Positions 20,971 through 32,099 of a stretch of DNA of 64,000 nucleotides are shown piece after piece. The notes under the pieces were generated by a model. It had not been told where the DNA came from. It ran no database searches and saw only the letters and a list, made by a program, of their open reading frames with translations. Positions within the stretch are counted from its first letter, which is position 1. Each line of letters opens with the position of its first letter. The DNA comes from Bimuria novae-zelandiae CBS 107.79 (taxonomy: Eukaryota > Ascomycota > Dothideomycetes > Pleosporales > Didymosphaeriaceae). The DNA is taken from positions 173,992 through 237,991 of the forward strand of contig ML976750.1 in assembly GCA_010015655.1 (NCBI GenBank). Direction: 5' to 3'. Both the position numbers and the translations under genes were made by a program.

Positions 20971-22683
20971 CAAGGGGTAAGCTCAAGCAAGAAAGGCGTC
21001 AATCACGTGATCTGCCAAGACTTTACGCGAGGTGCCGTATACGCTCTCCAACGCGTATACACGTCAACTTCAACCTCTACTTTCTCATCCAATATGGCAT
21101 CTTTATACGCCAAAAAAGGCCTGCGAACCTCACGGAGGGCCAATTAAGCGTTATTATTATTCTCAGGCGTAAATACGGCTGTACTTACCCCGAAATATCG
21201 ACTGATTTAGGCATCTCCGACTCAGCCGCATGCAAGGCGTATAAACGCGTCAAAGAGGCTGCCGCCGACGACTCTCTCAAGGCCCTATTAGCAGCTGTTC
21301 CAGCAGCTATGGGCAAGTCTCCTAGACGTACACCAAAGGTGCGCAATGGCTCTACGCTCAGCGCCCAACTTCGGCATGAAATTATACGATTTGGCACTTA
21401 CCGCCTACATGAAGCAGTTCAACACCTCTGCGCAGAGGCCGGCATCACTCTGAGCGAAAACACTGTCTTTAAGATTGCTAGAGAGCACCGCGACGAGGGA
21501 CACCCATACGCTATTACTCGCGGAGTACGGCCCAAGAAACCTGCGCTCAACAGCGACGACGAAGACAATCGCCTCTCCTACGTCAATTAGCTGAAAAGCG
21601 AGTGCAACCTACACTTTCCGCGCCTTATTTTTTGTGTGCTACGACGAGACCTCAAAGTCCATTGGCGGCAGCAATATACGTGGTGGCAAGCAGAGGATCT
21701 CGCGCCCAGTTGGACAAGGCAGTAATCTCTACGCAGCGCCCGTGACGCCGCCAAAATTTAGTCTCATGATCTGCGCTGCTACGTCAACTGATACTACCTG
21801 TGGTTACCCTCGGCCCTGCGTTATTTGGGCACAAGACGACGATGAGAGTCGCGAGGACCTTATACGACGCGTCTCTCATATAAATAAGGTGGCCAAATAA
21901 GCTCTTGAGGTCAAACGCGCTCGCGCAACTGTCGCTGGTACTGCTGAGGAGCGGCAACTGCGTGAGATCAATCAAAATATCGCTTATAATAACAGACAAC
22001 GCCGGGCCACGAACAAAGCAGCTGGCAAGAAAGGTAGCGCTCTCCGCGCTGATATCAAGAAACCTCTCAGCGCTGAGAAATTCTATAAAACAGAGGAGTT
22101 TGTGTACAAAGGAGGGAAGGGCATGAACGGCATGTGGTACGCGGAGAACATACTCAAGAAACACCTGTTCCCCTATTACTGCGCTGTACGCGATAATAAC
22201 CCAGGGGCAATTATCTATTTAATTTAAGACAACGTACGCCTACACGCACCAGGTCTACGTTACTACTAACCAGAAATCGAGGCCTTAGGAATCAAGTTTG
22301 GCCCTCACCCTCCTAATTCTCCCGATTTACACCTAATTAAGCGCTGTTTTGGGCGTCTAGAAGGTTTCCTAGGGAGTTACGAGTGCGACTCAACTTCTAA
22401 GGTTGCCAAAAAGGCTGCTGAGTACGTACGTCAAGTGTGGCAGAACGATGAGGATCTCCGGCAATATATGGTTGAAAAGCTTCATCCTACCTACTTTATA
22501 CGCGTTGCAGAGCTCTGTGAGCAAGCAGGTGGCCAGAACAACTTTACAGCATAATCAGAACACCTTATTTTGGTGTATTTGTCGACTATTTCGATGGAAT
22601 TAAGATGTTGCGAGTTTCATGTTGCAACCCCTGCAGGAATCCCTGCAGCACGTGATTGACGCCTTTCTTGAGCTTGCCCCTTG
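20971..22683 (+). mobile_element. Tc1/mariner-like DNA transposon, degraded
   Basis: A 1713-bp element flanked by TA (20969-20970 and 22684-22685). The imperfect terminal inverted repeats begin caagggg(t/c)aagctcaag and share aaaggcgtcaatcacgtg; the left copy has four extra bases (caag). Inside is a decayed transposase reading left to right. Mutation is much lighter than in the element at 16.8 kb: a few in-frame stops and frame changes rather than full RIP. Confidence 0.85.
21091..22554 (+). pseudogene. Tc1/mariner-type transposase remnant
   Basis: The frame begins ATGGCATCTTTATACGCC (21091) and can be followed through several stops and at least one frame change. An N-terminal helix-turn-helix is visible (YPEISTDLGISDSAACKAYK, then LHEAVQHLCAEAGITLSE). 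The DDE end is clear: DNVRLHAPGLRYY with PEIEALGIKFGPHPPNSPDL and a C-terminus finishing AELCEQAGGQNNFTA. The NSPDL motif marks the third acidic position, although the usual Glu/Asp after it reads IKRCF. Stops at TAA/TAG positions fit Gln codons changed by C-to-T. Not functional. Confidence 0.8.
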
Positions 22684-22685
22684 TA

Positions 22686-23658
22686 GTGGAGGCAGCCGCT
22701 TGACCGCTGGTGCAGCATTAAATTACAGGCGATCGAGTAATGGGAGTTATTGCTCATTGTAGATACTGCTCCGAATGCATATGCCGTCCATCCATTACCA
22801 GAAAAGCGGAGAAACTGCCAAAAATGCCTCGGTTTTGTCTGCCCCACCTTTTCTCGCAAGGAACACACGGTTCCTGACAGATGGTAATTCGAGTCTCGAC
22901 TCTCACCCGTGAATCTCTTTCCGAACTATTCTTTTTATGGATTAGCTACTTGTCTCATCTTGTCCAGCCGTGTCGCCGTCCTCTTTCAGAAGGGGTATGA
23001 CCTTGCTTGCAGATCCATTAAAGGCTCCTGGGACTGCCCTCGGTTTCTCCCACATACTGATCGACCTGTGGGGTCTGGTTTTGGACTGGTCGAGCAGTCC
23101 GGTGCTCTCGCCGACGTTGACCGGAGGCTGCCGGCCGGCACTGGTAGCAGTCTAACTGCCGAACTGCATGAGTTCGAAATGGGCTACGAAGATTTTCGAG
23201 AAAATGTCCTATAGGCTGTCAGCCCGTTCTAGCCCAAGCTAATGCAGGCAGTGTCTGAATTTTGCCCTCAAGGTTGGGTTTTGAAGGTCCCCATATACAC
23301 GTACCTGCATAGACCATGACCATCACGATGATCCGAGTGAGGTCAAGGGCGCACCGACAATTTCTATGAACAGCCCTATCTGCGACACATCGTCGGCGCA
23401 GCCTCCACATGCGCTAAACGGCACCGCTGCCCCTTCCGGGCACCTCCTTAGAGCCTGGGAACTCACTTACGGCACACTCAGAGTCAGATCTCTGACTAGT
23501 GGGCTAGTTGGCGAAGACCTCGTGGCCAAAGGGTAAATGCGGGATCCCAGTGTACCCTTTAGACACTTGAAGGGTCCATTTCCTAGCCGGGCCGCTCTTT
23601 TCTTTCCTTTTTCATTGTTTTGAGCATCGGGTTGGTTTGGAGGGACACAGCATACAAC
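22686..23658. other. Intergenic region upstream of the PTH11-like receptor
   Basis: A 101-codon open frame at 22909-23214 has a GTG start and no recognisable features; I do not call it. No repeats seen. Confidence 0.4.
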
Positions 23659-25012
23659 ATGGTTGCCAATCGTGGTCCTGAATTGGTGGCAGTAAGTAAT
23701 CCTTTTGTCTGCAACGTGGACGAGAAGCAATGGAAAGATGCTGATCGCGTGTACAGGTTTGCTCCACATTCGTTTCTTTAGCGGTGACATCGGTCCTTCT
23801 ACGGTTATATGTTCGACTACGTCTCGTGAGAGCGTTCGGGTGGGACGATGTTTTTATGGTCACGGCCTTGGCCTTCCAGATCATGTTCACGTTGTCAGCA
23901 ATCAACGGCGTTCATTGGGGAACCGGGAGACACATGTCTGATCTCAACGAAGAGCAAATTACCAAAGCATTGAAGGTAGGTCTCAACTGTTCTCCTAGAA
24001 GCTGGACATTGTTAACACACGTTAGTGGTGGTATCTATGCTACCCAGCATACTGCCTAGCCATGGTCTTCGCGAAAATCTCCGTCGGCCTCTTCCTGCTC
24101 CGTGTCACTATTCAGCCGCTTTATCGACGCATTATATACATCAACATGACTGCGACAGTGATTACTGGACTGGTCTTCTTCTTCATATCCGTGCTGCAGT
24201 GCAGCCCCGTCAGCTTTTTCTGGAACAAGTTCCACGGCACTGGAACATGCGTTAATATCGACGCAATCATTGGCATCGCCTTTGCTTATAGTGCTGTTGC
24301 GTCGGTATGCGACTTCACGTTCGGGCTACTCCCAATCTTTCTTGTGTGGAATTTGAACATGGCGAAGAACCAGAAACTCATGTTGATTCCCATCCTATCC
24401 ATGGCTTGCATGTAAGTGGACAGCCATACACGGTATGGGGTTTACTTGCTAACCACGAACGTATACAGTGCGAGCATCGCTGTCACTGTCCGTATGGGCT
24501 TCCTGATGAAGTTCAAGAGTCCCGACTTCCTTTGGGATACCCTCGACGTAGCGATCTGGTCGGATATCGAACAGGGCTTGGCCATCACGGCAGGCAGCCT
24601 AGCCACCCTCCGCCCCCTCTACCGAGACATCACCAGGCGCCTAGGGTGGAGCGAAGCCGCCACGAACACTTTCCCCTCAGGGGATCACAAAGACCCACGT
24701 CGTTGGTACAGAACTCCTTCAATCGACCAAAGGAAGAGAAGCGGACCTTTCAGTCTTGTGACGATCACAAGAGCGGAAAATGACACAAGGAGGAGCGAAT
24801 CGAGTGAGGAAAACTTGGCGGGCAGAGTCCCAAAGCCGGGGCCTGTCAGGTTGAGAAACGATCTCGTGGAAGAGAGCGAACAGAGTAAAGGGTTCAATTC
24901 GTGGAGGATACAGGTCGGCGATCGGAGCGACGAGGAGTTGACAGCCACGCATGGCATTACAAAACAAACGGATGTGTTTTTGGAGAGCAACAACCAGCAC
25001 CTAATGCGATAG
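23659..25012 (+). CDS. PTH11-like / fungal rhodopsin-domain seven-helix membrane protein
   Basis: Four exons, 23659-23691, 23757-23975, 24026-24411 and 24469-25012, encode 393 aa; introns of 65, 50 and 57 nt have GTAAGT or GTAGGT donors. The first exon codes only MVANRGPELVA. Seven hydrophobic segments follow, with the family signatures GWDDVFMVTALAF (the D-D pair after helix 2), WWYLCYPAYCLAMVFAKISV at the third splice unit, FNKFHGTGTC-like loop cysteines (CSPVSFFWNKFHGTGTC) and DFTFGLLPIFLVWNLNM. The tail (~130 residues) is hydrophilic and basic. There is no N-terminal CFEM domain. Family members are plasma-membrane sensors, some needed for surface sensing and pathogenicity; many are uncharacterised. 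Role here is inferred from family only. Confidence 0.88.
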
Positions 25013-25567
25013 GAACAGTGTAGCCACGTGACTGACGTCCGAGGTGGTGTGTGTGTGGAAGGCACCACCTAGGTGCACGGACTACTGAGTAACAGACTCT
25101 CGCCCGCTTTCCTTTAGCACACAGACTCCGCACTCCACACTCTTTTCTGCAGATAGCAATATAGCTCGCTCGTTAATATGCTTGCCTTCCCACAAACATG
25201 ATAAAATCTGGCAGATATTTACGTAGACAGGCCCGCACTACGACTTGGCACTGGAATCAAATAATACATGGACATACGAAAGCCAGCGTGTCTAGTGGCT
25301 ACTAATGACCCACAGAATCAGACGAAGGTTCTCTGGTTCTGTGTGGGGTGCATATTTTGGATGTTGACTTGTGCTAAAGCCAGGATGCGCATGCGAGATT
25401 GCTGGGACTCGGGCTTCAGAATACGGGGGACCCTCAACACTTTCGCTACCCACGCACCGGTCCACAACACCATCAAAATGTTTCCAATTTTGGTTCTGGA
25501 CCTTGGCCTCCCCCTCTATTTCATGCCCTCCTCGTCGCTAAGGTACCATAGGTAAGAAGGAAAATTG
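25013..25567. other. Intergenic region between the receptor gene and the SRR1-like relic
   Basis: About 550 bp at the 3' ends of two convergent loci. Short open frames only. Nothing recognised. Confidence 0.4.
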
Positions 25568-26280
25568 CTAACCCTTACGAAGCCAGAGATGCATGCCCTT
25601 CAGCCAAGAAGTTCCCTCCGTGCAGTCTTTGGAATCACCCTTGAGATGCTCCTCGCCGTCAAACACCTCGAAGTATCCCTGCAACATGTCTTCGCAGCGC
25701 TGGACATGCGAATTGCCCTGATAGACGCCAGATGTCAGAGGATAGCTGACCTCGTCAAAGCTTCCTGCGAACCTACTGTCGGGCTTTGACCAGAAGATGG
25801 CAGCAGGTCGGCGTGTCGGATCTTCCCTGGAGAGGTCACTAATGATCTCGCAGGCCGGGATTGTAGGGTATGCACAGAACACCTGAGTCGTAGAGTCAAT
25901 CTCCAGGAAAGGCTCAGGGTCCGTAACAATCGTAAGCCAGGGCTCGAAAAACGCTTGCAGAATAATCTCGTCGCTTTCGGTGTATGCTAGGTGCTGGCAT
26001 AGAATCTGAATATCACCCGTTGAAGTGCCAGACGCGTTCTGCATCTCTTTGACCTCTGCTGCAATAGTGGCAGCTGTAAGATGCTGAACGCAATAGTCTG
26101 GGTTTCGGGCCAATGGTCCGTTGCCACTGCAGAGTTTTTGTTAGGACCTGGTAGGGTACTAGCTGGTTAGGGAACTAGCAAAAGCATGACGCTAAATAAT
26201 GCATAGTAAGTAATTTAATATTTATACTTTTAGTAAGAATGGATATTGTTTTTTATAGTATAATAAAAAATAAATATGTT

Positions 26281-26512
26281 GTGAACCTAAGATGAGGCTG
26301 AAAAGTGATGATATGCATGATCTACGAAGGGTGAGCGCTGAGGGCGTATATACCAGCAGTCAGGGATCACCGCTCCTCCGGGAAGCTGCATACGCCAGCA
26401 ATCAGGTGTCACCGCTTCTCCGGGAAGCTGCATATGCCAATGAAACATAACCAATGAAGGAAAACGAGCCATCTGCAGGCTGGCAGTCTTCACCGGAAGC
26501 TTCACCCATCAC
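26281..26512. repeat. Possible small insertion inside the SRR1-like relic
   Basis: A 232-bp stretch is flanked by a 7-bp direct repeat, atatgtt (26274-26280 and 26513-26519), and has short inverted tips (gtga...tcac). It lies exactly where homology to the SRR1-like protein is interrupted. It contains two 42-bp tandem units. It could be a MITE, but tips this short may be chance. Confidence 0.35.
26353..26436. repeat. Two tandem 42-bp units
   Basis: Units 26353-26394 and 26395-26436 both follow the pattern ccagca.tcagg..tcaccgct.ctccgggaagctgcata.g and differ at about five positions. Confidence 0.85.
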
Positions 26513-27486
26513 ATATGTTAACACGTATTAGAAAGCACTGCGTTTAGAGGTCTACGAACGTCTCTTTAAAGCCACCGACGAAGACTAATGCAGACAATTT
26601 TGCGGATGCGAGTTGTGGTATTGACCGCTCGCAAGCATTTGACCAGTATTTTACGCTCACTGCTGAGTTCCCATCGGTTCTGCAGTGAAATCATGACATG
26701 GATCATACGCTCTCAGTCATATGTGAGGTTGAAGTCGTGGACCTTTCCGAAATGAATGTAAATCGGCATGCGCGCATTCCTGACCATCTCGTCAAGGTCA
26801 TCGCCGAAGCCGCGAATGTAGCTCTCACGGATATGCTCCGGAACTAACTTTGTATGGGACAAAGGATCTGGGTCGGCGAACATGTGGATGTTGTTGTAGA
26901 TTAGGACCGGTTGCTTGCCCGTCGCCAGACCATACTGGGTTTCGAAACGATGAATCCCTCCAAAACAGTCCGGCAGCTCTATTGGCTCACCTCGCTTTGC
27001 CTTTTCGAGCTCCTGAGCGACGTTCTAGATGAGAGCATGCTGGAAGATTGGTTTGTCACCAGTTGCTGTGATGAAAGACTTCAGGTCGATGACTTTCGGC
27101 GGCTGGTCCATCAACGGGATCATCCAGAGATAGTGGGCATATTCGTCCTCATCTAGCTCGTCGTCTTCATCCTCATTCGCGGCCGCATTCTCATTGGGAT
27201 TGCCTTCATCTGTTTCGGACAGCTTGGTGCTGGAGGAATCCTCGCGGGGTGATCCAAATGTCTTGCTGCTAGTGGAACGGTCGACGGAGTGGTCGTGAAT
27301 TGGTTCTCTAAGTTCATTGCTTCCGCTACCACAGCTAACACCCGGGTCGATCAATTTAGTGGCATTGCTTCCATCTGTGGCGTCGGTTTCCATGGTCGTG
27401 GGGCTCTCTACACGTTTGCTCAAGTTGGATTGCCCGTATTCTTCCTTAATTGGCTCAATATTGGTATGCAAGGTGCTCGAATCCAT

Positions 27487-28265
27487 TTATCAAGATGCTG
27501 TGTAGGCTGGTCAGCCCTTGATCCACGAAACAGAATAGAAGTTTATGTATGAACTTGAGGCCTGTTTGAACTCGGATTTGGTCTGTGGACGCGTGTGTGA
27601 TGGCTGTCATGAACAAATGTGAGGGTGCTTTATGAAACCCAGCAGCACTGTGCTGGAAGTCGCACAGACTGTGAACAGTGACCGAGCGTGATCCGCACGG
27701 GCCAATTCGGTGAAAGACTCGCCAGTAAGTTCTATCTGTAGCTTCATAAGCGCACAATAGCTACAGGAGATTTAGCAGCAGCCAAAGATTAATACTACCT
27801 AGATAGATAAGTTTAGAGATTAATATTCGATGACACGTTCCCCTGCCTATTCAGGTTAAAAACCACAAGGCGGAGACACGGTGTGCATGTTTGTCTCGAG
27901 TACAGTTTGCATTGCTCAATATCGAATCTATATATACAAAGGTGCAGGCGAAACGAAGCAATGATCAAAGATTCTATCGTACCACCATTTTATAACCGCT
28001 TCAGCGACAGTGATGAAAGGACAGGACAATGAAAATTGTGAGCAAACGGGCAATTGAGTGAAAGTCTGAGCAATCTATGACTACCTCTATTAATTGCTGG
28101 GGAAAGAGGGGAATCACATCGTTTACTTATGTTTTATGCAAACACATCTCCTGAGCAAAGTATGCGATCAAAATAACAGTTCTAATGCTCCACATGTGCC
28201 ATAAACTCCTAATGACGGCACATCTCGTTAGTGTGGCTGGTCCCTGTACTACGACAAGCGACGCT
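27487..28265. other. Intergenic region between two gene relics
   Basis: About 780 bp with no supported gene. Moderately AT-rich around 27760-28120. Nothing recognised. Confidence 0.4.
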
Positions 28266-29257
28266 TCAACGAGGAGCAGACTGGTACTTGGCGCGAAGAA
28301 ATGCTTCAATCTGCGTATCCTGGAAAGAATCCATGCGAGCATCGTCTCCAGCATCAGTGGTTTTTGCTTCCTGCAGTATATCCTTCGGTCCGCGGTCAAG
28401 CTTCATCTGCTGTATCCCTTTTGTGGGCTCACCCGAACACTGCGCTGCACCGGTCATTTGATCGGTGTGTAAATGCTGATGTGTTTCTGGAGATTGTTGT
28501 TCACTTCCAGGATTTTCATCTTCTTTTTTGGTCTGCATGCTTTCATTCTTGGAGATCTGACCCGTTGGAAGAAGGTCACCGTGATAAGGTTTCCTCACAT
28601 TTGCTATGGCATCGGTTTTAATCTTCCATACACCGCCCTCAGGATCAACAGTAAAAAAATTCTTGTCCGCCGAAGATAACTTGTCGAACACAGGGTCGTT
28701 TTCAAGGCGCTGGAAGAACAGTGGTTCCCAATACTCGCCTCGAGCCTTTTCATCGCGGCGCATCTGTCGCTGGCCCTCTTCTATTTCGAATTTGGCATGA
28801 GCTGTCCCCTGCATATCTCCCCTCCTAAGCGCTTCAACCACCGCACTCCATGCTCTTCGCGATTCCCACGGATCCTGCTCCAAAAGGTCCGCCACCGTTA
28901 TCGGGACCGACGCTTCAGCATTGACGTCGTATTGTTCACCTTCTTGTCCAGATCTTGTGTCTATAATGCTGAAACTACCGTTCCAAGATCCTTTAGCAGT
29001 ATACAGATTGTCTTTCGGTGCAGAGGTCCTGTATATTCTGGCTTCGAAACTGTTCTTACTGCCTCCGCCAAATCCAAGTAAAGATTTTCCCCCAAACTTA
29101 ATCTCTGAGATAATACCATTCGAAGAAATGATACTATTATTCGAGACCAATTCTGGGTACGACGTCCCGCCCAAGACCCCTTTGATCTTCATGTTGGGCA
29201 CCGGAATCAGATAGTTTTCCTCGTACTTATCAATATGTAGGAGCGCATATCCCTTTT
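28266..29257 (-). pseudogene. KES1/OSH4-like oxysterol-binding protein, 3' part, 5' side cut by a solo LTR
   Basis: The minus-strand frame reads GYALLHIDKYEENYLIPVPN, then MKIKGVLGGTSYPEL, IISSNGIISEIKFGGKSLLG, NSFEARIY, and SRRAWSAVVEALRRGDM with the lysine/arginine-rich QRQMRRDEKARGEYWEPLFF motif, all typical of the C-terminal half of Kes1/Osh4-type sterol/PI4P carriers. A ~100-residue polar tail follows to the stop at 28266. The family signature EQVSHHPP and the N-terminal lid are absent, because homology stops at the edge of a 215-bp LTR-like insertion (29258-29472). Without a start codon or an intact barrel the product cannot be functional as it stands. An alternative, that the LTR supplies a new promoter and start, is unlikely because no in-frame ATG precedes the homology. 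Confidence 0.8.
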
Positions 29258-29472
29258 TGTCACGGTTTATGGCTCTTACCCTATGAGATGGGTACTCCTA
29301 CCCTCGCTTGGTTGCTACTCACCTTTCTGAGAGTGGTATACCTGTCTAGGACTAGCGTTGTTTGTGCCCGCGCACATATACCTTCTGTAGCTCCTAGATA
29401 GTACAACCTCAGTTCAATCCTGCAATCTTTTCCACTGCGTACTGTCCGCTCAGCGCTCTGCTCACTGCGACA
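29258..29472 (+). mobile_element. Solo LTR (copy 1), inserted in the oxysterol-binding gene
   Basis: 215 bp beginning TGTCACGGTT and ending ...GCGACA, about 80 percent identical by eye to 60660-60867. Flanks ctttt and gtttt form a 4/5 imperfect target-site duplication. The TG...CA ends and 5-bp duplication fit an LTR retrotransposon; no internal coding region or second LTR is present, so this is a solo LTR. Confidence 0.75.
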
Positions 29473-29607
29473 GTTTTTCATATCGGTTTGCCATATAGGC
29501 CATATAAGGGTTTCGACATTTTCCTGCTGCGGGCTATTAAAATCGACACCACGTAAGGAGATAAGTGCCCAATTAAGCCAAGATAAATCCAGCTCTAGTT
29601 TTGCCCT
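29473..29607 (-). pseudogene. Upstream remnant of the oxysterol-binding gene beyond the LTR
   Basis: On the minus strand an open frame (29607-29473) reads ...LRGVDFNSPQQENVETLIWP and on to IWQTDM. If the LTR and one copy of the duplication are removed in thought, this frame runs straight into KKGYALLHIDK of the downstream part without a shift. A TAA lies upstream of 29607, and a TTTTCAG acceptor-like site sits next to it, so an intron may have been there. No earlier exon was recognised. Confidence 0.5.
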
Positions 29608-30009
29608 GAAAATTTATAAGTACGAGGCCTGATTCTCTAGCACAAGGGAATGATATAGGTGCAATGTCCGTTTTTTTTTAATCTTCAGCCGACTACTGGT
29701 CTGGTATACTTTTTTCTAGATCGTGACAACGTGCCGGGAAATCGAGACGAATTTTACGCATCGTGCTATTGCGTGTGTTTATTGTATGAGGATCTTGGCA
29801 AGCTGTCACCTTCTCGTTTAATGAAGAGTAGGGAAGTAGTGGAGATAAGGACAAGTTGTTGCATTTACCAGAGCATATGTCACTAATTCTCTGGGCCATT
29901 GAAGCATATCCAGGTACAGAGTACCGCGAAACTCGTAGATATCTGCAGGTTAACAGCTCCTGTACTGCGCGATAGGCCGGCCCGCATCCTTCTACTGCTC
30001 AATGACCCA
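29608..30009. other. Intergenic region
   Basis: About 400 bp between the oxysterol-binding relic and the stop codon of the GPR1/FUN34 gene. AT-rich, nothing recognised. Confidence 0.4.
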
Positions 30010-30983
30010 TTAATCTTTCTTTTCGTTCTCCATCGCTGCAATTTCAACGTCCGTGCTGGACCAATACTTGCTCAGGTCCCCTACCGGCGGGCAGACTCTC
30101 CAACGCATCTCGGCCGCCATTATTACGAAAAGCATATACCATCCCAACACCCCTACGATGAATAAAAGCGCTCCGCCAGCCTGGAACACTTGCATATTAG
30201 TGTATCTCTTCACCTCAACTTCATCATTCTTGATATTCAAGTGACTCACCTTCTGCAACCGCAATGCTTTCTGGAACTTCCCAGTACTCAACGCCCAATA
30301 CGCTCCACTCAAAACCCACGATCCAATCGTCACGAACCCGAAGATGCCCGCGAAGACAAGATTAATTCTGATAGTGAACAACCAGAACGTGCCCAGAGCG
30401 AAACCCCACACCAACAGGTACAGCGCGATGACGGCGTTCATCTCCTTCGACACGACGCCGACAGCGGCATCACCGCCCCCGTACGCTTCCGCGAGACCGA
30501 GCGTGGGCAGCTGGAGCATCCCGAACGAGAGCCAGAACACGGAGAAGAGCCCGCACACCATCATGGGGAAGAACTGCGCTTGTATCCAGAGGAAGATGGT
30601 GGCGAGTAACAGGAGCACAGGACCGGTGAAGAAGAATATTCCTACGACGGCTTGCAGGCCGCTTGCACCTCCCCAGCCCATGAGTACCATGCTGAAGGTG
30701 AAGGTGGAGATTACGAAGCTGAATTGCATATTCTCGTTAGCTTACGGACAAGGCGATGAAGGGTATTGCATGGTCTGACTTACCCAAGGAACCCAAGAGG
30801 AACGGCGTTTGCGAATTTCGCGGCATTGTTCGCACGCGGGACTTTGGGCGCGAGATACAGCCGTTCGAACTGTTCGGGGCTGAGAGAGATGTTCGTCGTA
30901 GTGTGATGTAACGGCGGCTTGTTCGCGATAGAGTCAGACTCGTACGAGCTAACGGTGGGATCCATTATCGTCGTAGTCGCCAT
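30010..30983 (-). CDS. GPR1/FUN34/YaaH family acetate transporter-like protein
   Basis: Two exons, 30983-30784 and 30718-30010, with a 65-nt intron (GTAAGT donor, GCTAAC branch), encode 302 aa. The N-terminal ~55 residues are soluble and polar. The splice join gives NAVPLGFLGFVISTFTFSM, the degenerate form of the NPxPLGLxxF signature that starts helix 1 in this family. Six hydrophobic helices follow, with QAQFFPMMVCGLFSVFWLSF and NAVIALYLLVWGFALGTFWL where the family has FGSYGAFW-like motifs. Members (Ato2/Ady2, AcpA) carry acetate or ammonium across the plasma membrane and are often induced by acetate or glucose lack. The 5' end faces a piggyBac-like element 325 bp upstream. Confidence 0.85.
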
Positions 30984-31307
30984 GTTTGCGTACAGGGTCC
31001 CAGGTCTATGGCGAGCTCGTCCAGATGTCAGGTCAGGTGGGCCAGACTTATGTCTTTCTCCGCAACAAGCCTCCACACGACCCCGTGGATGTGCTCGGAT
31101 GTCCTGTGATCCTACATGGCCACATCGAGCAAGAGGGCTTCGGTGGTGACTTCTTCGAGGTCTTTCTCCTGCCTGTATTCGCAGCCCATTCGCCAGGTCA
31201 CCGATGGGTGCTGCGGGTGCGGGAAGCCCCGCGAATGCGGAGACGTTGATTTCGTGCCATGCCTCCGAATAATTCCTTGGCCACGAGGTCAGTGGTCGGC
31301 TAAAGTA
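30984..31307. other. Promoter region of the GPR1/FUN34 gene, up to the piggyBac-like element
   Basis: 324 bp between the minus-strand ATG and the left edge of the mobile element. Normal base composition. The element therefore limits the upstream region to about 0.3 kb. Confidence 0.5.
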
Positions 31308-31344
31308 TCCCCCGCATGGCCAACATCGCCCTGGCACGGGCCAC
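31308..31344 (+). repeat. Left 37-bp terminal inverted repeat of the piggyBac-like element
   Basis: Identical in reverse complement to 33565-33601; not visibly mutated although the interior is. Confidence 0.95.
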
Positions 31345-32099
31345 ATCTTATTAGCCAATTAGATGCAAATACATTAAAACACTAAATGTTTGTCGTTATG
31401 TAGGCAATTTTTGTTTGCCAGCCAAAATACGCCTTTTTTAAAAGCTTTTATATATGTAACTATACCTAATTATATAGCGCTATTAAGTAACGATGCTAAC
31501 TTCGTAAAATATATAAAGTATAGCCTAAAGGCAGGAGATTTGCCTAATTTACCTACTTAGTCGCTACCCTTATAGTAACCGCTTAAAATTAATAATCTAT
31601 ATACTTTTAGACGCGCTCTCTTACCTAACTATATAGATTTTAACTCTCTTATTACTTTATTTAACTTATTTTTTAATGCAGGCGTTGTTAATTAAATTAT
31701 ATACTATACAAATTAGCATGCTAAAAAGCTTTAGGCTAACGCGCCCTTAACGCCTGACTACTATTAATAAAAACCTACCTCTCTAAGCGAGCTATATACG
31801 TACTTTGCTATTATTATTTATATAGGCGTCTACTAGGAGCCCTCGCTTATTAAATACTAGCAAAAGCTTTATAGGACAGCGCCTTAGCATAAGATTAATC
31901 GCTACATGTTAAAGGAGAGATGGCAGTAGCTTAATCGCTACTTATACTATATAAAGGTTAACTAGAGCTTTAAGTCTCCCTTTAGCCAAGTGTGGGATCT
32001 CTTAGAGACGCTCCGCGAGTGTAGCTTTAAGTACTAGGCGCCTAGCGTACACCTCTACGTTAATAAAGTAATTACGAGATTTACAGGCCACGTAAGCGA

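Larger units (their letters stand above)
25568..27486 (-). pseudogene. Decayed SRR1-like gene, with stops and an insertion
   Basis: Read on the minus strand. 27486-26713 encodes an acidic Ser/Thr-rich N-terminus and then VAQELEKAKRGEPIELPD and PVLIYNNIHMF, resembling the N-terminal region of fungal SRR1-like proteins; a TAG interrupts it at 27027-27025 and a TGA at 26715-26713. The same frame continues to ~26585 with WELSSERKILVKCLRAVN and KIVCISL. Then ~430 bp of unrelated, partly repetitive and AT-rich sequence follows, after which 26141-25568 resumes with NPDYCVQHLTAATIAAEV, FLEIDSTTQVFCAYPTIPAC and RPAAIFWSK, the conserved SRR1 core and tail. The four pieces are colinear, in the right order, and none repeats another. 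I infer a single broken gene. SRR1-like proteins are linked to circadian or stress control in other organisms; fungal roles are unclear. The family match is by eye and moderately sure. Confidence 0.6.

Noticed and set aside
22909..23214. 101-codon plus-strand open frame with a GTG start
   Set aside because: Non-ATG start, no recognisable motif, no plausible splice partners.
26353..26436. Tandem 42-bp units considered as a possible CRISPR-like or satellite array
   Set aside because: Only two units, no spacers; a simple tandem duplication in a eukaryotic genome.
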